Origin: Acanthococcus lagerstroemiae
Taxonomy: Eukaryota > Arthropoda > Insecta > Hemiptera > Eriococcidae
Length of the DNA: 64,000 bases
Direction of reading: 5' to 3'
Assembly (NCBI GenBank): GCA_031841125.1
Contig: CM063110.1
Span: 27,957,626-28,021,625, forward strand
The notes beneath the pieces were generated by a model that worked only from the letters and a program-made list of their open reading frames with translations, had not been told where the DNA came from and searched no databases. Positions 14,101 to 23,609 of the stretch are shown one piece after another. Numbering within the stretch: the stretch's first letter is position 1; each line of letters begins with the position of its first letter. Position numbers and translations under genes: made by a program.

Positions 14101-14505
14101 GATATGTATATAGAATGGATTATGTGCGTGCGTATGTGCTTTCGTGTCGCCCTGTGTTACAAAAGCTCTCGTTCTAATATTTCATCGGTTGACGGATGTG
14201 TTCTCGTTTTCAGGGTGTATTTGACGAGTACGTCGAGACCGAATTTGGAAACCATAGTCCAGGCAATTAGGCATCTGGAAGGAGATAGTTTCGATGACGC
14301 CTCCGGTTTGAGTAGTTCTACCAACCAAGAAATTCCACTAGCACTGACGAAGCGAAATTCGCCGACCCTTCTGCAAGTAGACATGGATCCTTTTCTAAGA
14401 TTTCACGCTCGCCAGCGCACTCACAACGGCAACACTACCTCCGTGAGTACGACTACCGAACAACAGCAAAGGCCTGGTGTGATCGTGGTCAAACAACAGA
14501 CTTGA
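2181..14505 (+). CDS. TFAP4: Transcription factor AP-4 (TFAP4 / cropped), last four coding exons, 5' part outside window
   Basis: Coding exons are 2181-2364, 7167-7357, 13465-13880 and 14214-14505 (stop TGA 14503-14505). All junctions are AG/GT and the phases agree, giving 360 visible residues. Exon 1 starts at [18 protein letters not shown], which matches the end of helix 2 and the first leucine zipper of AP-4, followed by a Ser/Pro stretch and a basic SKKRK patch. Exon 2 has a charged coiled coil ([19 protein letters not shown]), the second AP-4 zipper. Exon 3 is Ser/Thr-rich and low in order. Exon 4 carries the family's C-terminal signature [16 protein letters not shown]. The basic region and helix 1 must lie left of base 1. 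Family knowledge: AP-4 is a nuclear bHLH-zipper homodimer binding E-box CAGCTG and controlling growth genes; fly cropped acts in tracheal and growth control. The introns (4.8, 6.1 and 0.3 kb) are filled with transposon relics. The domain match is seen in the sequence; the function is inferred by homology. Confidence 0.94.
2365..3030 (+). other. AP-4 intron, no recognised content
   Basis: This is ordinary AT-rich intron sequence after the donor at 2365. A short cluster of TTCTACGC-type words (2910-2975) recurs at 6110-6215, suggesting an old dispersed repeat; nothing else stands out. Confidence 0.5.
3035..3725 (-). mobile_element. Helitron remnant: C-terminal PIF1-like helicase, with likely 3' terminus
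   Basis: On the minus strand from 3725 the reading frames give [17 protein letters not shown], then [20 protein letters not shown], then [38 protein letters not shown], and finally [20 protein letters not shown] with [10 protein letters not shown]. These are the late PIF1 helicase motifs of Helitron Rep-helicase proteins, in their usual order. One frameshift lies at about 3505 and another at about 3315, so it is a dead fragment; the Rep domain is absent. Going on toward lower coordinates, GCGGTGCACTGCTAGT at about 3035-3050 resembles a Helitron 3' end (CTAG before T), though I could not confirm a hairpin. Confidence 0.85.
4280..5245. repeat. ATTCGAAT-rich degenerate repeat, split by a nested MITE
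   Basis: The words ATTCGAAT, GATTCGAATC and CACGAATC recur densely at 4300-4450 and again at 5180-5245. The two halves flank the CAGGGTGTCTACC element, so they may be one older repeat cut by the insertion. No coding content. Confidence 0.45.
4597..4965. mobile_element. TIR element of the CAGGGTGTCTACC family (369 bp)
   Basis: It starts CAGGGTGTCTACCGG and its reverse-complement end starts CAGGGTGTCTACGGG, a near-perfect 15-bp inverted repeat. ACTTT flanks both ends directly (4592-4596 and 4966-4970). The interior is built from AGTCAAGGAAA-type words. No ORF of note, so it is non-autonomous. Confidence 0.75.
5379..5545. repeat. Dispersed repeat, copy A (second copy at 7615-7765)
   Basis: The stretch from TTCTGCTCCGTCGTTTTGTC to the ATTTTTTCCATT/TAAGTCAT segment recurs at 7615-7765 in the same orientation with substitutions and small indels. 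Both lie in the AP-4 intron. Boundaries and class are not clear. Confidence 0.55.
5683..6063. mobile_element. TIR element CAGGGTTGCCACTTT (381 bp)
   Basis: The left end CAGGGTTGCCACTTT and the reverse-complement right end CAGGGTTGCCACTTTTTT match perfectly over 15 bases. TACAAA flanks both sides (5677-5682, 6064-6069). The interior repeats GTCAGGGAAA words and has no coding capacity. The design resembles the CAGGGTGTCTACC family. Confidence 0.78.
6341..6511. mobile_element. Short TIR element (GATGCAACCAGGA), TA-flanked
   Basis: Left end GATGCAACCAGGAA, right end reverse complement GACGCAACCAGGAG. Each end is flanked by TA (6339-6340, 6512-6513), as for Tc1/mariner-type MITEs. 171 bp, with a poly-C tract near its right end. 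Confidence 0.55.
7117..7155. repeat. (ATT)n then T-tract before AP-4 exon 2
   Basis: An ATT microsatellite runs into a T-tract that serves as the polypyrimidine tract of the acceptor at 7166. Length polymorphism here could affect splicing strength. Confidence 0.8.
7615..7765. repeat. Dispersed repeat, copy B
   Basis: Homologous to 5379-5545. Shared blocks include CTGCTCCGTC, GTCACGA(C/T)TTGAGGC and TTTTTCCATT. Between this and the exon at 7167-7357 no gene is seen. Confidence 0.55.
7766..9184 (+). other. AP-4 intron, no recognised content
   Basis: AT-rich DNA with C-tracts (7890, 8700). Short chance ORFs only; no domain or element boundary seen. Confidence 0.5.
9185..9346. mobile_element. 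hAT-like MITE (162 bp)
   Basis: Left end TAGTGGTATAGCCA, right end reverse complement CAGTAGCGTAGCCA. Flanks TTCGTTCT (9177-9184) and TACGCTCT (9347-9354) agree at 6 of 8 positions, a decayed 8-bp duplication. The interior has CCCCTGG and CCCCTCCC tracts as in other MITEs here. Confidence 0.7.
9433..9702 (+). mobile_element. CAGCCCCGTAGAG MITE family, copy 1 (270 bp), perfect 8-bp TSD
   Basis: GCTTAATG flanks both ends (9425-9432, 9703-9710). Left end CAGCCCCGTAGAG, right end reverse complement CAACCCTGTCGAG. Shared body: CAGTTCATTTTGTTCTTTTG, GGGATAAGAGGTTTCTTTCA and GATTTGATGTACAGTATGAT. Four other copies are in the window. Non-coding; hAT-like by TSD length. Confidence 0.9.
9711..12254 (+). 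other. AP-4 intron, mostly unique sequence
   Basis: A GGCCC-rich segment at 10040-10210 with palindromic-looking ends (GGCATGGCCTGG and GGGCCAGGCTGTG) may be another decayed MITE. 10860-11640 has more balanced base composition and looks unique, but has no recognisable ORF. Remaining sequence is plain AT-rich intron. Confidence 0.4.
12255..12478. mobile_element. CAGGGTGTCTACC family, truncated second copy
   Basis: It starts CAGGGTGTCTACCGGGCCAA and continues with CCAATAAGTCC-type internal repeats, but no matching right terminus is found before the next MITE begins at 12487. Confidence 0.6.
12487..12736 (+). mobile_element. CAGCCCCGTAGAG MITE family, copy 2 (250 bp)
   Basis: Starts TAGCCCCGTAGAG and ends TCTCGTAAGGGTTG. 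Flanks CCCCTATT (12479-12486) and ACCCTATT (12737-12744) match at 7 of 8. Body matches copy 1 throughout. Confidence 0.85.
13042..13208. mobile_element. Foldback MITE, copy 1 (GAGCTCTGTATAC family)
   Basis: The element is almost a complete palindrome: AGTACGATCGTCCGCCATTT on the left mirrors AGTACGATCATCCGCCATTT on the right-arm complement, and both arms continue through CCAACCG and GATGCCGAAT. A close copy is at 24692-24860. This copy sits about 260 bp before AP-4 exon 3. Confidence 0.85.
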
Positions 14506-14713
14506 AAGTTCGTCGGTGTAGAACATTCAACTCCGGCTGTTTTTTTTTTTTTTTTTTTTTTTTTTTCCTGTTTTTATATCGTGCGAACTTTTTACGCTCT
14601 ATTTTACTATTTTTATTCTGGAAAGACCTTCGCTCATGTTAGTATGTAATAATGTAATACTTTTATTTATTTTATTCTTTATGTATTCATATTTTCAAAG
14701 ATTTCAATTCTTG

Positions 14714-14748
<35 letters not shown>

Positions 14749-15514
14749 GTAGGTGTGTTGTTATTATTAACTTTTTTTTTCTTCTTTCAGAATTGTTATT
14801 TCTGTTATTTTAATTCATACGATCATTATTTTCATGATTTATATCGATAGAATAATCTTTCGTTTGCTATGTATTGTTATTGTAATGTATTATTAATTGA
14901 ATGGCTTCAATGGGAAGCAATGGCGACGAGAATATTGGACACACGCCCCCATCTTCAGCATTTTCTTCGAAGACAGTAAGTCACTTTCTAAGTTACTTAT
15001 AAGTAAGCGGGAGTCTGGAAAAGGAAAAATGAGTTTCGAAAACATGGTCGTATTCCTCTTTTTATTTTTTTCTTCGTTGGATCCAGTTGCGTTGATGTTT
15101 CCAATTGTGCAGTGCACAGATGACCTGCTCAGGTGTTGTCGCGAAGCCGTGGTCTAAACGTATTTCGAGTCGTGAGTAAAGTAAATTAGACGAGTGTAGA
15201 TCGCTTTTTAATTCGTAGAGAAGTAATAATTATTTTACCGGTTCGAAAAGTACTCAGTTACCCGATTCCCTGGTTGAATGCGTATTTGCTTGAAGGAGTA
15301 CATACCTTTGTGGTAGTCTCGCGAAGGGACGGTTGAAGGGTTGCTTCTTCGTGCACTCTGAATTCAATCGTGTTTGTAGGCTTAAGATGGTCGTTGGCAA
15401 TATACTCGAGCAATATATTTACCCTGTTTTTTTTCTTTCAAACAATCTATAAATAGTGCTATTTAGTCAAATTGGTAGTGTATTAGTGTAGAAGACTCCC
15501 TCCCCTTGAGTGCC
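14506..15514 (+). other. AP-4 3' UTR and downstream AT-rich DNA
   Basis: After the stop the sequence is very T-rich, with uninterrupted T runs at about 14540-14567 and 14718-14746. I see no AATAAA close to the stop, so the end of the transcript is not placed. An open frame around 14897-15157 has no recognised similarity. Confidence 0.5.
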
Positions 15515-15659
15515 CGTGGCGGATCCAGGACACATAGCCCTATTGACGTGCCCACAAGACTCCTTTGAAAAAAAATTTGTAAAGTTTCTCGAATTAATAG
15601 TACCCACTTTGACGGCGCCAAAAATTTCATGTTAGGTTAGCTAACGTGGACGTTTCGAA

Positions 15660-16010
15660 TCGTATTTAATGGGTATGCCAATTTCAGAAAGTTTTGAGCC
15701 AGCGATGGCAGGTACTCATTGATTTTAAATCAAAATTTGGCGAGTACATTGGCTGTCACAAATTTTGTATCAGGGGTAACAAATGTACTGAATTCTAGGT
15801 AAATTTTAAGAAGTTTCGCTCAGCAGTGGTAGGTACGGCGATTTCAAAATTATGAAAAATCGAAATCGCCTAGTACAAAGTCAGTTCCAAAAACTTACGA
15901 ATCGAAGTTAGTCACTTTGCCAGGTTCAAAATTCTCGAATCCGGTTGGCGAAAAGTTGTAGAACTTCCGCTAAGCGATGACAAACGCAGTGATTCCCAAA
16001 TAGTGAATGG
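15660..16010. repeat. Degenerate tandem repeat, about 100-bp units
   Basis: Successive units share the order 'AGTTTTGAGCCAGCGATGGC'-like, then GGTAC(T/G), then an AAAT(C/T) block and GGCGAGTAC. About three worn units. Related words recur at 18480-19150. Confidence 0.5.
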
Positions 16011-16850
16011 AAATCAGCGAGTGCAGAGCCAATTTCGAAAACGTTCAAATTATGTTATCACCTGGTCAGTTTCAGCATTTTTTAATCGAATTGGCGGGAT
16101 GATCAATTTCAGCTTAGACGCCGACGAAAGACCTGAAAATTCCCAGGAATCCCACTGGAACTTCATCCTACAGGGGGGGGGGGGCGAAACAACGCCTCAT
16201 AAATTGATTTTTGATGTAAATCGAAAAATATTTCAAACAAAATTACTTTGAAGTGGATTTTACATGCAAGTAGTCACTTCTAATTTTTCGATATCTGCCC
16301 GCGAAATGTCTTGAAGATAGCAACAATTCTGGTATGTGCCTCCCACCCCTCCCTTTCAAAAACTGCCATAATGTTAATCTGTTGATCTGGTTCAACGGAT
16401 TTGGGACATTTTTGGTTTTTCTAAAATCAGAAGGAGCCTTTTTAGGCAGTAACCTTGTCAGCAAATGTCCATCTGATGGAAGTTGCCGAAAATGATGACC
16501 AAATTGAAGATTTTCACTTGTGGTGTTGTTGTCAGCCTCTCCTAAAATCGAGACTAGTTTACAAATTCGCCTAGAACTTTTCAGCAATTGAACTTTTTGA
16601 AAAAACAAAACCAAAACAAGTAGATGAACTAAGCTTTTCAAATTGAGACGTGTTGCCTAAAAAAGTCCCTTGCGGTGATTTCCAAATATTTAGTTTGCGA
16701 GTCCGGCACCACTGATTGGCGAGGTTCTGAAGGGTGCTGACACGCAAAAGCCCCGACAGCTGACAATGTGTGAGAGCCGTCTCCGTTCTGCAGACCTTGA
16801 CAGTAGGTAAGTGGTACCGGACTCGAAAAAAGGAAAATCCTATATGTGAT

Positions 16851-17066
16851 ATGCCAGGAGGAAAGGGACCTGTGCGCAAGAATGTGAATTTTACAGGAGA
16901 GCGGATAAACAAACAGTTGGTTTGTTGAAGACTTACAGCAGTTTGGGAACATTTTTTAGAATTTTTTCGACAGCACCACGCGAAAGAGCGGCCAAAGATT
17001 AGTCGAGCACAGTTGTTATCACAAAAATGTTGTTTTTTTGCGCACAGGTCCCTTTCCTCCTGGCAT
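16851..17066. repeat. Perfect 29-bp inverted repeat with about 158-bp spacer
   Basis: 16851-16879 (ATGCCAGGAGGAAAGGGACC onward to GCGCAA) is the exact reverse complement of 17038-17066. Similarity continues weakly outward (GTGATAT, CACATAT). This is probably the core of a foldback element; ends not resolved. Confidence 0.8.
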
Positions 17067-17620
17067 ATGTCACATATCACCACAAGGGATCTTTCTATGC
17101 AGCACATCACATATGTGACGGCTTTCAGTTATTTCTGTAGTTCAAGATTTGCTCTACGACCGTAACGTACAACACTCGTAAAATCCAAACAGCAAATTTC
17201 ATTATTTTGTATTTTCACAACTTTATTGACGATCATTTTCCCAAGTATCCATTTTTTGTTTTTCTCAATGTTTACATTTTGCGCGCTAATAAACGTTCTT
17301 TCGGCGCAGATCACAAATTTGTATAAGACATTGAACTTATTTCTTTCATTTCGTAATTAATGTTGAAATTTCGGACTCATTACTGGCTGCGTAAAAATAT
17401 CAACAAGTTTTGTAAAAAAAGATTTAAAAAAAACAGACGTGTGGACTCGAAATTTGGCCTGGTTACTTTATTTTATGCTAGAACTCAGTGTATCCCGCTA
17501 TCTACCGAAATTTGTTATCATTATTATGTTTTTAAACGATGTGGCGTTATTATCCGCATGGCGTTCATAGCCGCAGGCTCCTTAATTAGAATAATCGAAT
17601 ATGTAACCGCATGGGCGCGT
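17067..17620. other. AT-rich intergenic, nothing recognised
   Basis: Short chance ORFs only; no repeat boundary or conserved domain seen. Confidence 0.4.
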
Positions 17621-17685
17621 TTTCCAGTGACATCACAGAGTGAGTTACTGTGAGCAAAAATACCCCTCTTTGTTCCTACAAACGT

Positions 17686-17889
17686 ATCGACTCCCGTGAG
17701 AAAAACACTGGGCAAAGATCATTATGCTGCTACCTGAGAATAAGAAATTTATTAGAAACCAGAAGTGTATTAGCAAATGCCCAGAACCTTCTGGATTCAA
17801 AACATGTACCTTCAGTTTCTGAAAAATTTCTTATTCTCAGGTAGTAACATAATGATCTTTGCTCCGTGTGTTTTTCTTACGGGAGTCAA
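17686..17889. repeat. Foldback element with about 65-bp arms, locus 1
   Basis: The left arm 17686-17750 and right arm 17824-17889 are about 90% complementary (ACTCCCGT(G/A)AGAAAAACAC, CAAAGATCATTATG, CTACCTGAGAATAAGAAATT). The 73-bp spacer holds a smaller inverted pair around CCAGAACCTTCTGG. A second locus is at 22687-24240. Confidence 0.78.
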
Positions 17890-18479
17890 TTCGCGTTTGG
17901 ACGCTAAAGAGTCGCTCTCTAGCGGCCTAATGAAATGCGGCGGGCTGATTGGTGTATTTGGGTGAAAAGATGATCAGTGACAAAAATGGTCTGCAAAAAA
18001 AAACTGAAGTTGGGCTCATCTGAAAGGAAATGATAAGGGCTAACACTTTAGTTCTCTTCAGTTTTCCATAAAAAGCAATATTGAAGATGCTAGACCTCAT
18101 TTTATTTGTATGTACATGTTTTTGTGGTAAAGATAGCCCTGATCATCTTTTCGTCCACGACACTAGCGCATCTACAGGAGTGTCCAAACGCGAATACGTT
18201 CGTAGGTATTTCTGTGACCTCACGGGAAGCGTGATAAGCGCGTTTGTGACGTTGAAGAAAACGCCCATTTCAAAACATTTTGAACCTGGGCTGGAAAAGC
18301 ACGCTGAATTTCAAGAATCTCGAGGGAAGGCCGGCAAGCACGTATGTTCGAAAACGTTCGAATGAAAATTGGCTAGTGCTAAGCCAATTCTGTGACAAAA
18401 TTTTGAAATTCGGGCTGACAAGCGAGTCGATTCTAAAACTTCCGAACCAGATTTTACAAGCTCCTCAGCTTCAAAAACT

Positions 18480-19150
18480 AGGCCGTGGTTGGAAAGTATG
18501 ATGCAGCTTTTAGACTTGGATTCGGAATCACTGAGCACGAAGTTACTTCGAAAATGTGTCAACGTTAAAGAGCATATCGATTCCAAAAAACTTGAATTTG
18601 GTTTGGCCAGCACCTCTGTTTCGGAAATTGCAAATTGGGGCTGGCAATACGTAGATTTAGAAACCTTCATAGTCGGAATCACCGAGTTCGAAGTCGATTC
18701 CAAAAATCTTGTATCTGCTTTGACGGGCAACTCAGTTTCGGAAATTGCAAAAATTGGGGCTGGAAATACGTAGATTTGATAACCTTTTGTAATCGGAATC
18801 ACTGAGTACGAAGTCGATTTCGAAAATTTTGTCTATAGGTGGGGGACGCGAATTCCAGGAATCTTACTCCTGTAGCGTCACAGGGAGTTTTAACCTAAAA
18901 TTGGTGTTAGCCACCAATGTCATTTCATAGTCGGAATCGCCGAGTACAAAACGATTTCGAAAATATTCTCTGTAGGCGGGCACGTGAATTCCAGAAATCT
19001 TACCCCTGTTGCACCGCAGGAGTCTGGATCTAAAATCAATGCTAGCGAGCCACCAATCTCATTTTGTAGTCGGAATGACCGAGTACGAAGCCGATTTCTA
19101 CTAATGTCGGCCATGTAAGATCGGAATTGCCGAGTACACAAATTCTTGAA
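18480..19150. repeat. Degenerate tandem repeat, 118-165-bp units
   Basis: Each unit carries CGGAATCACCGAGT(T/A)CGAAG, TCGATTCCAAAAA and, in the first units, GTTTCGGAAATTGCAAA with GGGCTGG(C/A)AATACGTAGA. Spacing between GTTTCGGAAATTGC copies is about 118 bases; later units are longer. No coding role is seen. Confidence 0.65.
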
Positions 19151-19250
19151 AATTTGACGAACAGTTTCGGTTTCGATTTGGGGGTTGACAAGGGCTCGCC
19201 AGAGCGTACCCTGTACGTCCAGATATCAGGCTCTAGATCCGCCACCGCGT

Positions 19251-20876
19251 AATTTGATTTACGCGCATTATGCACTTACCTCCGCCCGTGAAATGGAACC
19301 AATTGAACTATCTCATGCGGTAAGAGGATACAATTTTCAATTTCTTGGCATAACTTTCACCCCCTTCGGTTTCCCAATTTTAGTGCGGTGTTTTTGTTTT
19401 TTTAGTAACCGTTTTACGTGTAGCATTGACAGGCTATATAAGTATTTTAGGTTAATTTTTAGCGCGTGTAGTCGTGGTTTTTCGTTTTAAGAAGACAGTA
19501 GTGAGATGTAAATTTATCTTTATTGTATATTCGGGTTCTTTGTTACTATGTTTTAGTAAGTGTTACGCAGGTGTATTGGTATTTTGTAAAACGCTCTAGC
19601 TGCCCTATGCGTGGCTACACTCGGTAAAATTTTTGCAAACTGGACTGCTTGGCGAAATTTTAGTTCGGAATTTAAAATGGGCTGTGTTAGAAAAGAAATG
19701 GAGATGGTGGCGTTTTACCTTTTTTTCTTTCTTTTTTTTGGAAATTTATTATTTTGAATCGATCGCATCAGTGTAGGTACACGTTCGAAGTGTATTGACC
19801 TTCGGCCTTGACTTGAGTGTTGACTGTTGCGAGTTCTTCAATTTAACGTACGAACTCGCAATTTTATTATACTGTGTTCGGACTGTAACGTCAGTGGTGT
19901 CGATGATTTCGCTTTCTTGAGTTCAACACATTCGTTTTCTTGCCGGGTATATTCTCGTACCCGAATCATTCCACATTACGCGAGAAAGAGAAAGAGATTA
20001 CGTGACGTAAATTATTTATTTAGTTTCTTGACATTAGATTATAACTATCGCGACCGTGAATTTTAATTATCACTAACGTTCGATAATTCCAGCTGTTCGT
20101 AGGTAAGAGGGTTTCAATGTCTCGGTATTGCTGCTCATAATAGGGGCCTGGTTCAAGGCCCTGGTCCCCCTTTCCTAATATTGTGATGGGTCTTCTATAT
20201 ATCGCCCCGTTATCTGTTTGCCATTATGTGCTGCTATCGACGAACAAATTGACATTCTTCCCTCTTTTCTTTCCTCCTCCAGGGTATGAATACCGTGTTT
20301 TCGATTTAAAAAAATGAAAGTTTGTTTGCTTAATGATTTCACATGCCTCTCTATTTCTTAATATTTCAAGTGGCGCTTCGTAGTTTACGTTTCCATCCCC
20401 CCGTTTGTCCTGTTGCGTTACTCACTATACTGTTTTAATTATTGAGATGTAGGGAGACATGGTAGATTTTGCTATTGAAATAATTGGGGCCAGTCAAAAG
20501 TTGTACGTGGTCCCATTTTGAAGTATTCATGTAAACCTGCGCACGTCCGGCGAAATCACACTGTATGTACGTCACTGCCTTTGAATTTAAGGTAAGGTTC
20601 ATCAGGATCATATCCCATTTGCTTTTTTTTTTCTCTCTCTCTCCCTCTCTCCCCCTCTCTCTTTACCTTTGACTTGCATGTAGACTTTGAACGTGAATCG
20701 AATTCATTGTGGAATGTAGTATGGTGACCTCTGTTCAGAAAAATGAAAGCTAATTGGGAGTATATGTCGAGGCATTGGTTTTGTAATGACTTAGCATAAG
20801 GACTTATAAATGTTGGGTTTTTCGATCTGAGGAATGTTCGATTCTGGAAATGAATCCTATGAGCGGTAGATTCACT
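19251..20876. other. Intergenic, no gene seen
   Basis: Contains a CT-rich simple repeat (about 20628-20662) and otherwise unremarkable sequence. Short open frames at 19185-19490 and 19827-20066 have no recognisable domain. Confidence 0.45.
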
Positions 20877-21009
20877 CTAGCTCTTGGTTTCTGGTTCAAT
20901 TCAATTCAAATGGCCTTTATTTGTTTAGTTTTACCACAGGTATGCAGCATGAAATACAATTTACTTCAGCATAGGACTAGATTTGAAGGAAGTCTACGAT
21001 CCTATAATT

Positions 21010-22310
21010 GGTGGCTGCAAAACTGGGTAACCTAGTAAAGGTTAAATTGCCCGCTGCTGGCCAAAGGCCTCTCTCAGGCGCATTCAGTCCTCCCTATGGG
21101 CTACGACCCTGTGATACTGTCGTAAACATTTTATCAAATTCATCTCTCCACCTGGACCCTTGTCTTCCCCTTTTTATATACTAGTCGGAGGTTTTTTGCC
21201 CATCTATTACCGTCCATGAGCCTCCCCCATCATACCCAATAATGGGTGGGTAGAGAAGGCTGAGGGCAGGGAGGGGCCCGCTTCCTCGTCTTACCCTTGG
21301 CACAGTAAGTGCAAAGAGAAGTGTGGAACAGAATGGAATACCCAACAAGAGCTGTAAATAAATAAATTACCGTCCATCCTCGCTACGTGCCCGGTCCAGT
21401 CTCATTTCAGCCTTCTTGTTGCTTGTGCGAAATTTATGTTATATTTTAGTTTCTTTTTGATTTTCAGTTCGCTCACCTTATCTTTTTTTTCTTACACCCA
21501 TAATTGCTCTTTCTAAATTGTTCTGATGAATTTCTATTTTCCTTTCCTCTGCCTTTGTAAGCGACCCTGGCAACCGAAGCTAGGGTGGGGGAGATGCAAC
21601 TGTTTAGAATTTGTCCTTATTTTTTAACGAAAAATTCCCCTCGAGAATCGTCTTTAAAGACCAGAATTTTTGCACGAGTTGGCTGTTCTTGTTTCCAGTT
21701 CCAAATTTCTATTTTTGTTTAAATTTATCTCTTGTCCCAGATGTTTGATTTCTTCGACCAACTCGATTCCCACCTTCTCCTATTTCCAAAGCATCCCCTT
21801 TTTCGGTTAGATATAATTTTTGTTTTTTCTAGATTCATTCTCAGTCCCGCCTCCTCGTTCCCCTTGCTTAGCTCCATAACCATAATTTTGAGTTCATTCT
21901 TGGTATTCGCTATCAATGCAATATCGTCCGCGAATCTCGGATTGCTTAATCAGTTCCCATTTATTGCCAGACCTCTCCTCTGCTAGTCTAATTTTCTAAT
22001 AACTTCCTCCAAGACCGCGTTGGTGGACCCTTTGTGTAGCCCCTTCGAAATTCCGTGAATTTTTCTTTCCATTTTTTGCGAATGAATTTTGCTCTCCCTC
22101 TTGACCAAAATAGCGAAGCAGATTTCCCTGTTTTGTTTCAATAATGGCATCTCCCTTCCTTCTTATCTCAGCAAGGCCCGGAGTATTCATTTTTCCCGCT
22201 TCGAACGCCTCCTCCAGTTCCATCAGGTTCTCTTCCTTTTTTTTAAGGTTTTAGTATTTAGACTCCCCGCTATGAGAATTCCTCTCGCTTCCCTCCTCTT
22301 ATTTTGATTG
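21010..22310 (-). mobile_element. RTE-like non-LTR retrotransposon remnant
   Basis: On the minus strand: degraded RRG.T.G.P block near 22030, then IANTKNELKIMVMELSKG and LRMNLEKTKIISN (downstream of the catalytic FADD, here worn to NLRFADD-like codons near 21930), then LK*DWTGHVARMDGN with a stop, and after a 148-bp insert RWAKNLRL and WRDEFDKMFTTVSQGRSP followed by stop. These are the thumb and C-terminal parts of an RTE-like ORF2. Several stops and frame breaks. The stretch to its left (20890-20930, CAATTCAAATGGCCTTTATT) may be its 3' UTR. Confidence 0.8.
21218..21365 (+). mobile_element. SINE-like retroposon (148 bp) with perfect 12-bp TSD
   Basis: ATTACCGTCCAT is repeated at 21206-21217 and 21366-21377. 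The insert ends in TAAATAAATAA, an A-rich retroposition tail, and it interrupts the RT C-terminal coding (GHVARMDGN / RWAKNLR), which rejoins in frame on removal. I see no clear tRNA A and B boxes, so its promoter origin is unknown; it may be a 5'-truncated copy. Confidence 0.82.
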
Positions 22311-22899
22311 TTTATGATGCACACCCAGGCTGACCAGGCTTATCTGGTTCTCTGGTTTCTGGTGACGACTGTGTAATTTCTTATAGCTCAGACCACTAGA
22401 AGAGAACTTGGACCCGCGGGATATTTTCTTCGCTTTGGCGCATTGCTTTTGGTTACAATGTTGTGTCGGGAAGGTATCGATTATTGGAACAAATTTAGAT
22501 ATTCCTTTTTACTCTCACCTTCACGTCTCATTTGTGGCTTGCAGCCTCGTACGCTTCTGTTCGGATGGAAACTGAGAACACCTTACTCATGTGACGGGTA
22601 GCGAACATAGGCGAAGAAAGGCACCTAGTGTGCATGTAGTCAGTTGGACGCTAGGTCCCTTTTTCTTCAAAATGGACAGATTTACCGTGACGTCACACAG
22701 TGAGTTAGTGTTAGTAAACATACCCGTCGTTTGACCAACAAACGTATTGAATCCCATAAGAAAAACACGCGGAGCCAAGATCATTTTATGTAAATACTGC
22801 AAAATGAGAAATAATTAAGGAATCAAAGGCATATATTTTTAATCCAGAAGGTTCTTAGCACTAGATAATAAACTTCTGGTTTCTAACAAATTGCGTATG

Positions 22900-23058
22900 T
22901 AAGGCGGCTCTCTCAGGGGCGGTATAACGGACAGCCATTTTGATTGCAAGAAAAGTAAACAGACAGATGTTGATAATGAATAATTATCAAGACGCGTTTG
23001 TTTACTTTTCTTGCAATCAAAATGGCTGTCCGTTATACCTCCTCTTGGAGCCGCCTTA
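22900..23058. mobile_element. Hairpin MITE (159 bp), ends TAAGGCGGCT
   Basis: The two arms are nearly perfect complements: TAAGGCGGCTCT, GGTATAACGGACAGCCATTT and TGATTGCAAGAAAAGTAAAC occur on the left and, complemented, on the right. Only about 35 bp of spacer. Non-coding. Confidence 0.88.
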
Positions 23059-23072
23059 CCTCAGGTAGTAAC

Positions 23073-23609
23073 CAGAGCTGATAAGCCGTTCCTGATTGGC
23101 TTAAACTTCCGCATTGGCTTACAAGCCGTTGGCTGTTGGGGATCAGCTTACAAATGACTTTTTCCCCCATGTTATCAGCTGCTCCTAGCCGTTCTTGATT
23201 GGCTGACGGCTTAATTGGCAGGTTATATATCAGTTCAGTATAGAATGAACCACAAGAGTTCAAAAATGTCACTCTTTGGAATCATAGATTACTCTGATCC
23301 ACAGAAGATTAAATTTGAGTATTATACTCCAAAGAATAAGCCATAGAAAATTGAAGAGAAAAGGTTGTCACTGTCAGTCCGTTATTTTTGCGTCAGTTGA
23401 GACTTGAGAGTGGACAGTCGTTTGTGCCAATTGCCAAACCAAGAGAGAGAAAAATCCACTGGCTATCGGCTACTTCGAATATATATCGGCTTTTGATTGG
23501 CTTTCTGCTTTCAGAAAAGCTGGCTATAACGGCTTACTTAAGAAGCCGATCAAAGACGGCTGGTGCTGTTGCTGCTAAGCCGATCATCGGCTTCAGCTTA
23601 TTGGCCCTG
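23073..23609. mobile_element. hAT-like non-autonomous element (537 bp), perfect 8-bp TSD
   Basis: GTAGTAAC flanks both ends (23065-23072, 23610-23617). Left end CAGAGCTGATAAGCCG, right end reverse complement CAGGGCCAATAAGCTG. The interior repeats GATTGGCTTA and AAGCCGATC words. No transposase. Confidence 0.9.

Larger units (their letters stand above)
15515..19246. mobile_element. Possible large non-autonomous TIR element (GTGGCGGATCCAG ends)
   Basis: CGTGGCGGATCCAG at 15515 mirrors GGTGGCGGATCTAG on the complement at 19246. GTGGCGGATCC is a common hAT-type terminus. Both flanks inward hold related degenerate repeats (CGAGTAC, CGATTTCGAAAA words at 15660-16010 and 18480-19150), which supports one unit. 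No target duplication was found, so chance pairing of two elements is possible. Confidence 0.4.

Noticed and set aside
16571..17110. 179-codon cysteine-rich minus-strand protein
   Set aside because: The frame runs through a perfect 29-bp inverted repeat in a repeat island and shows no recognisable domain.
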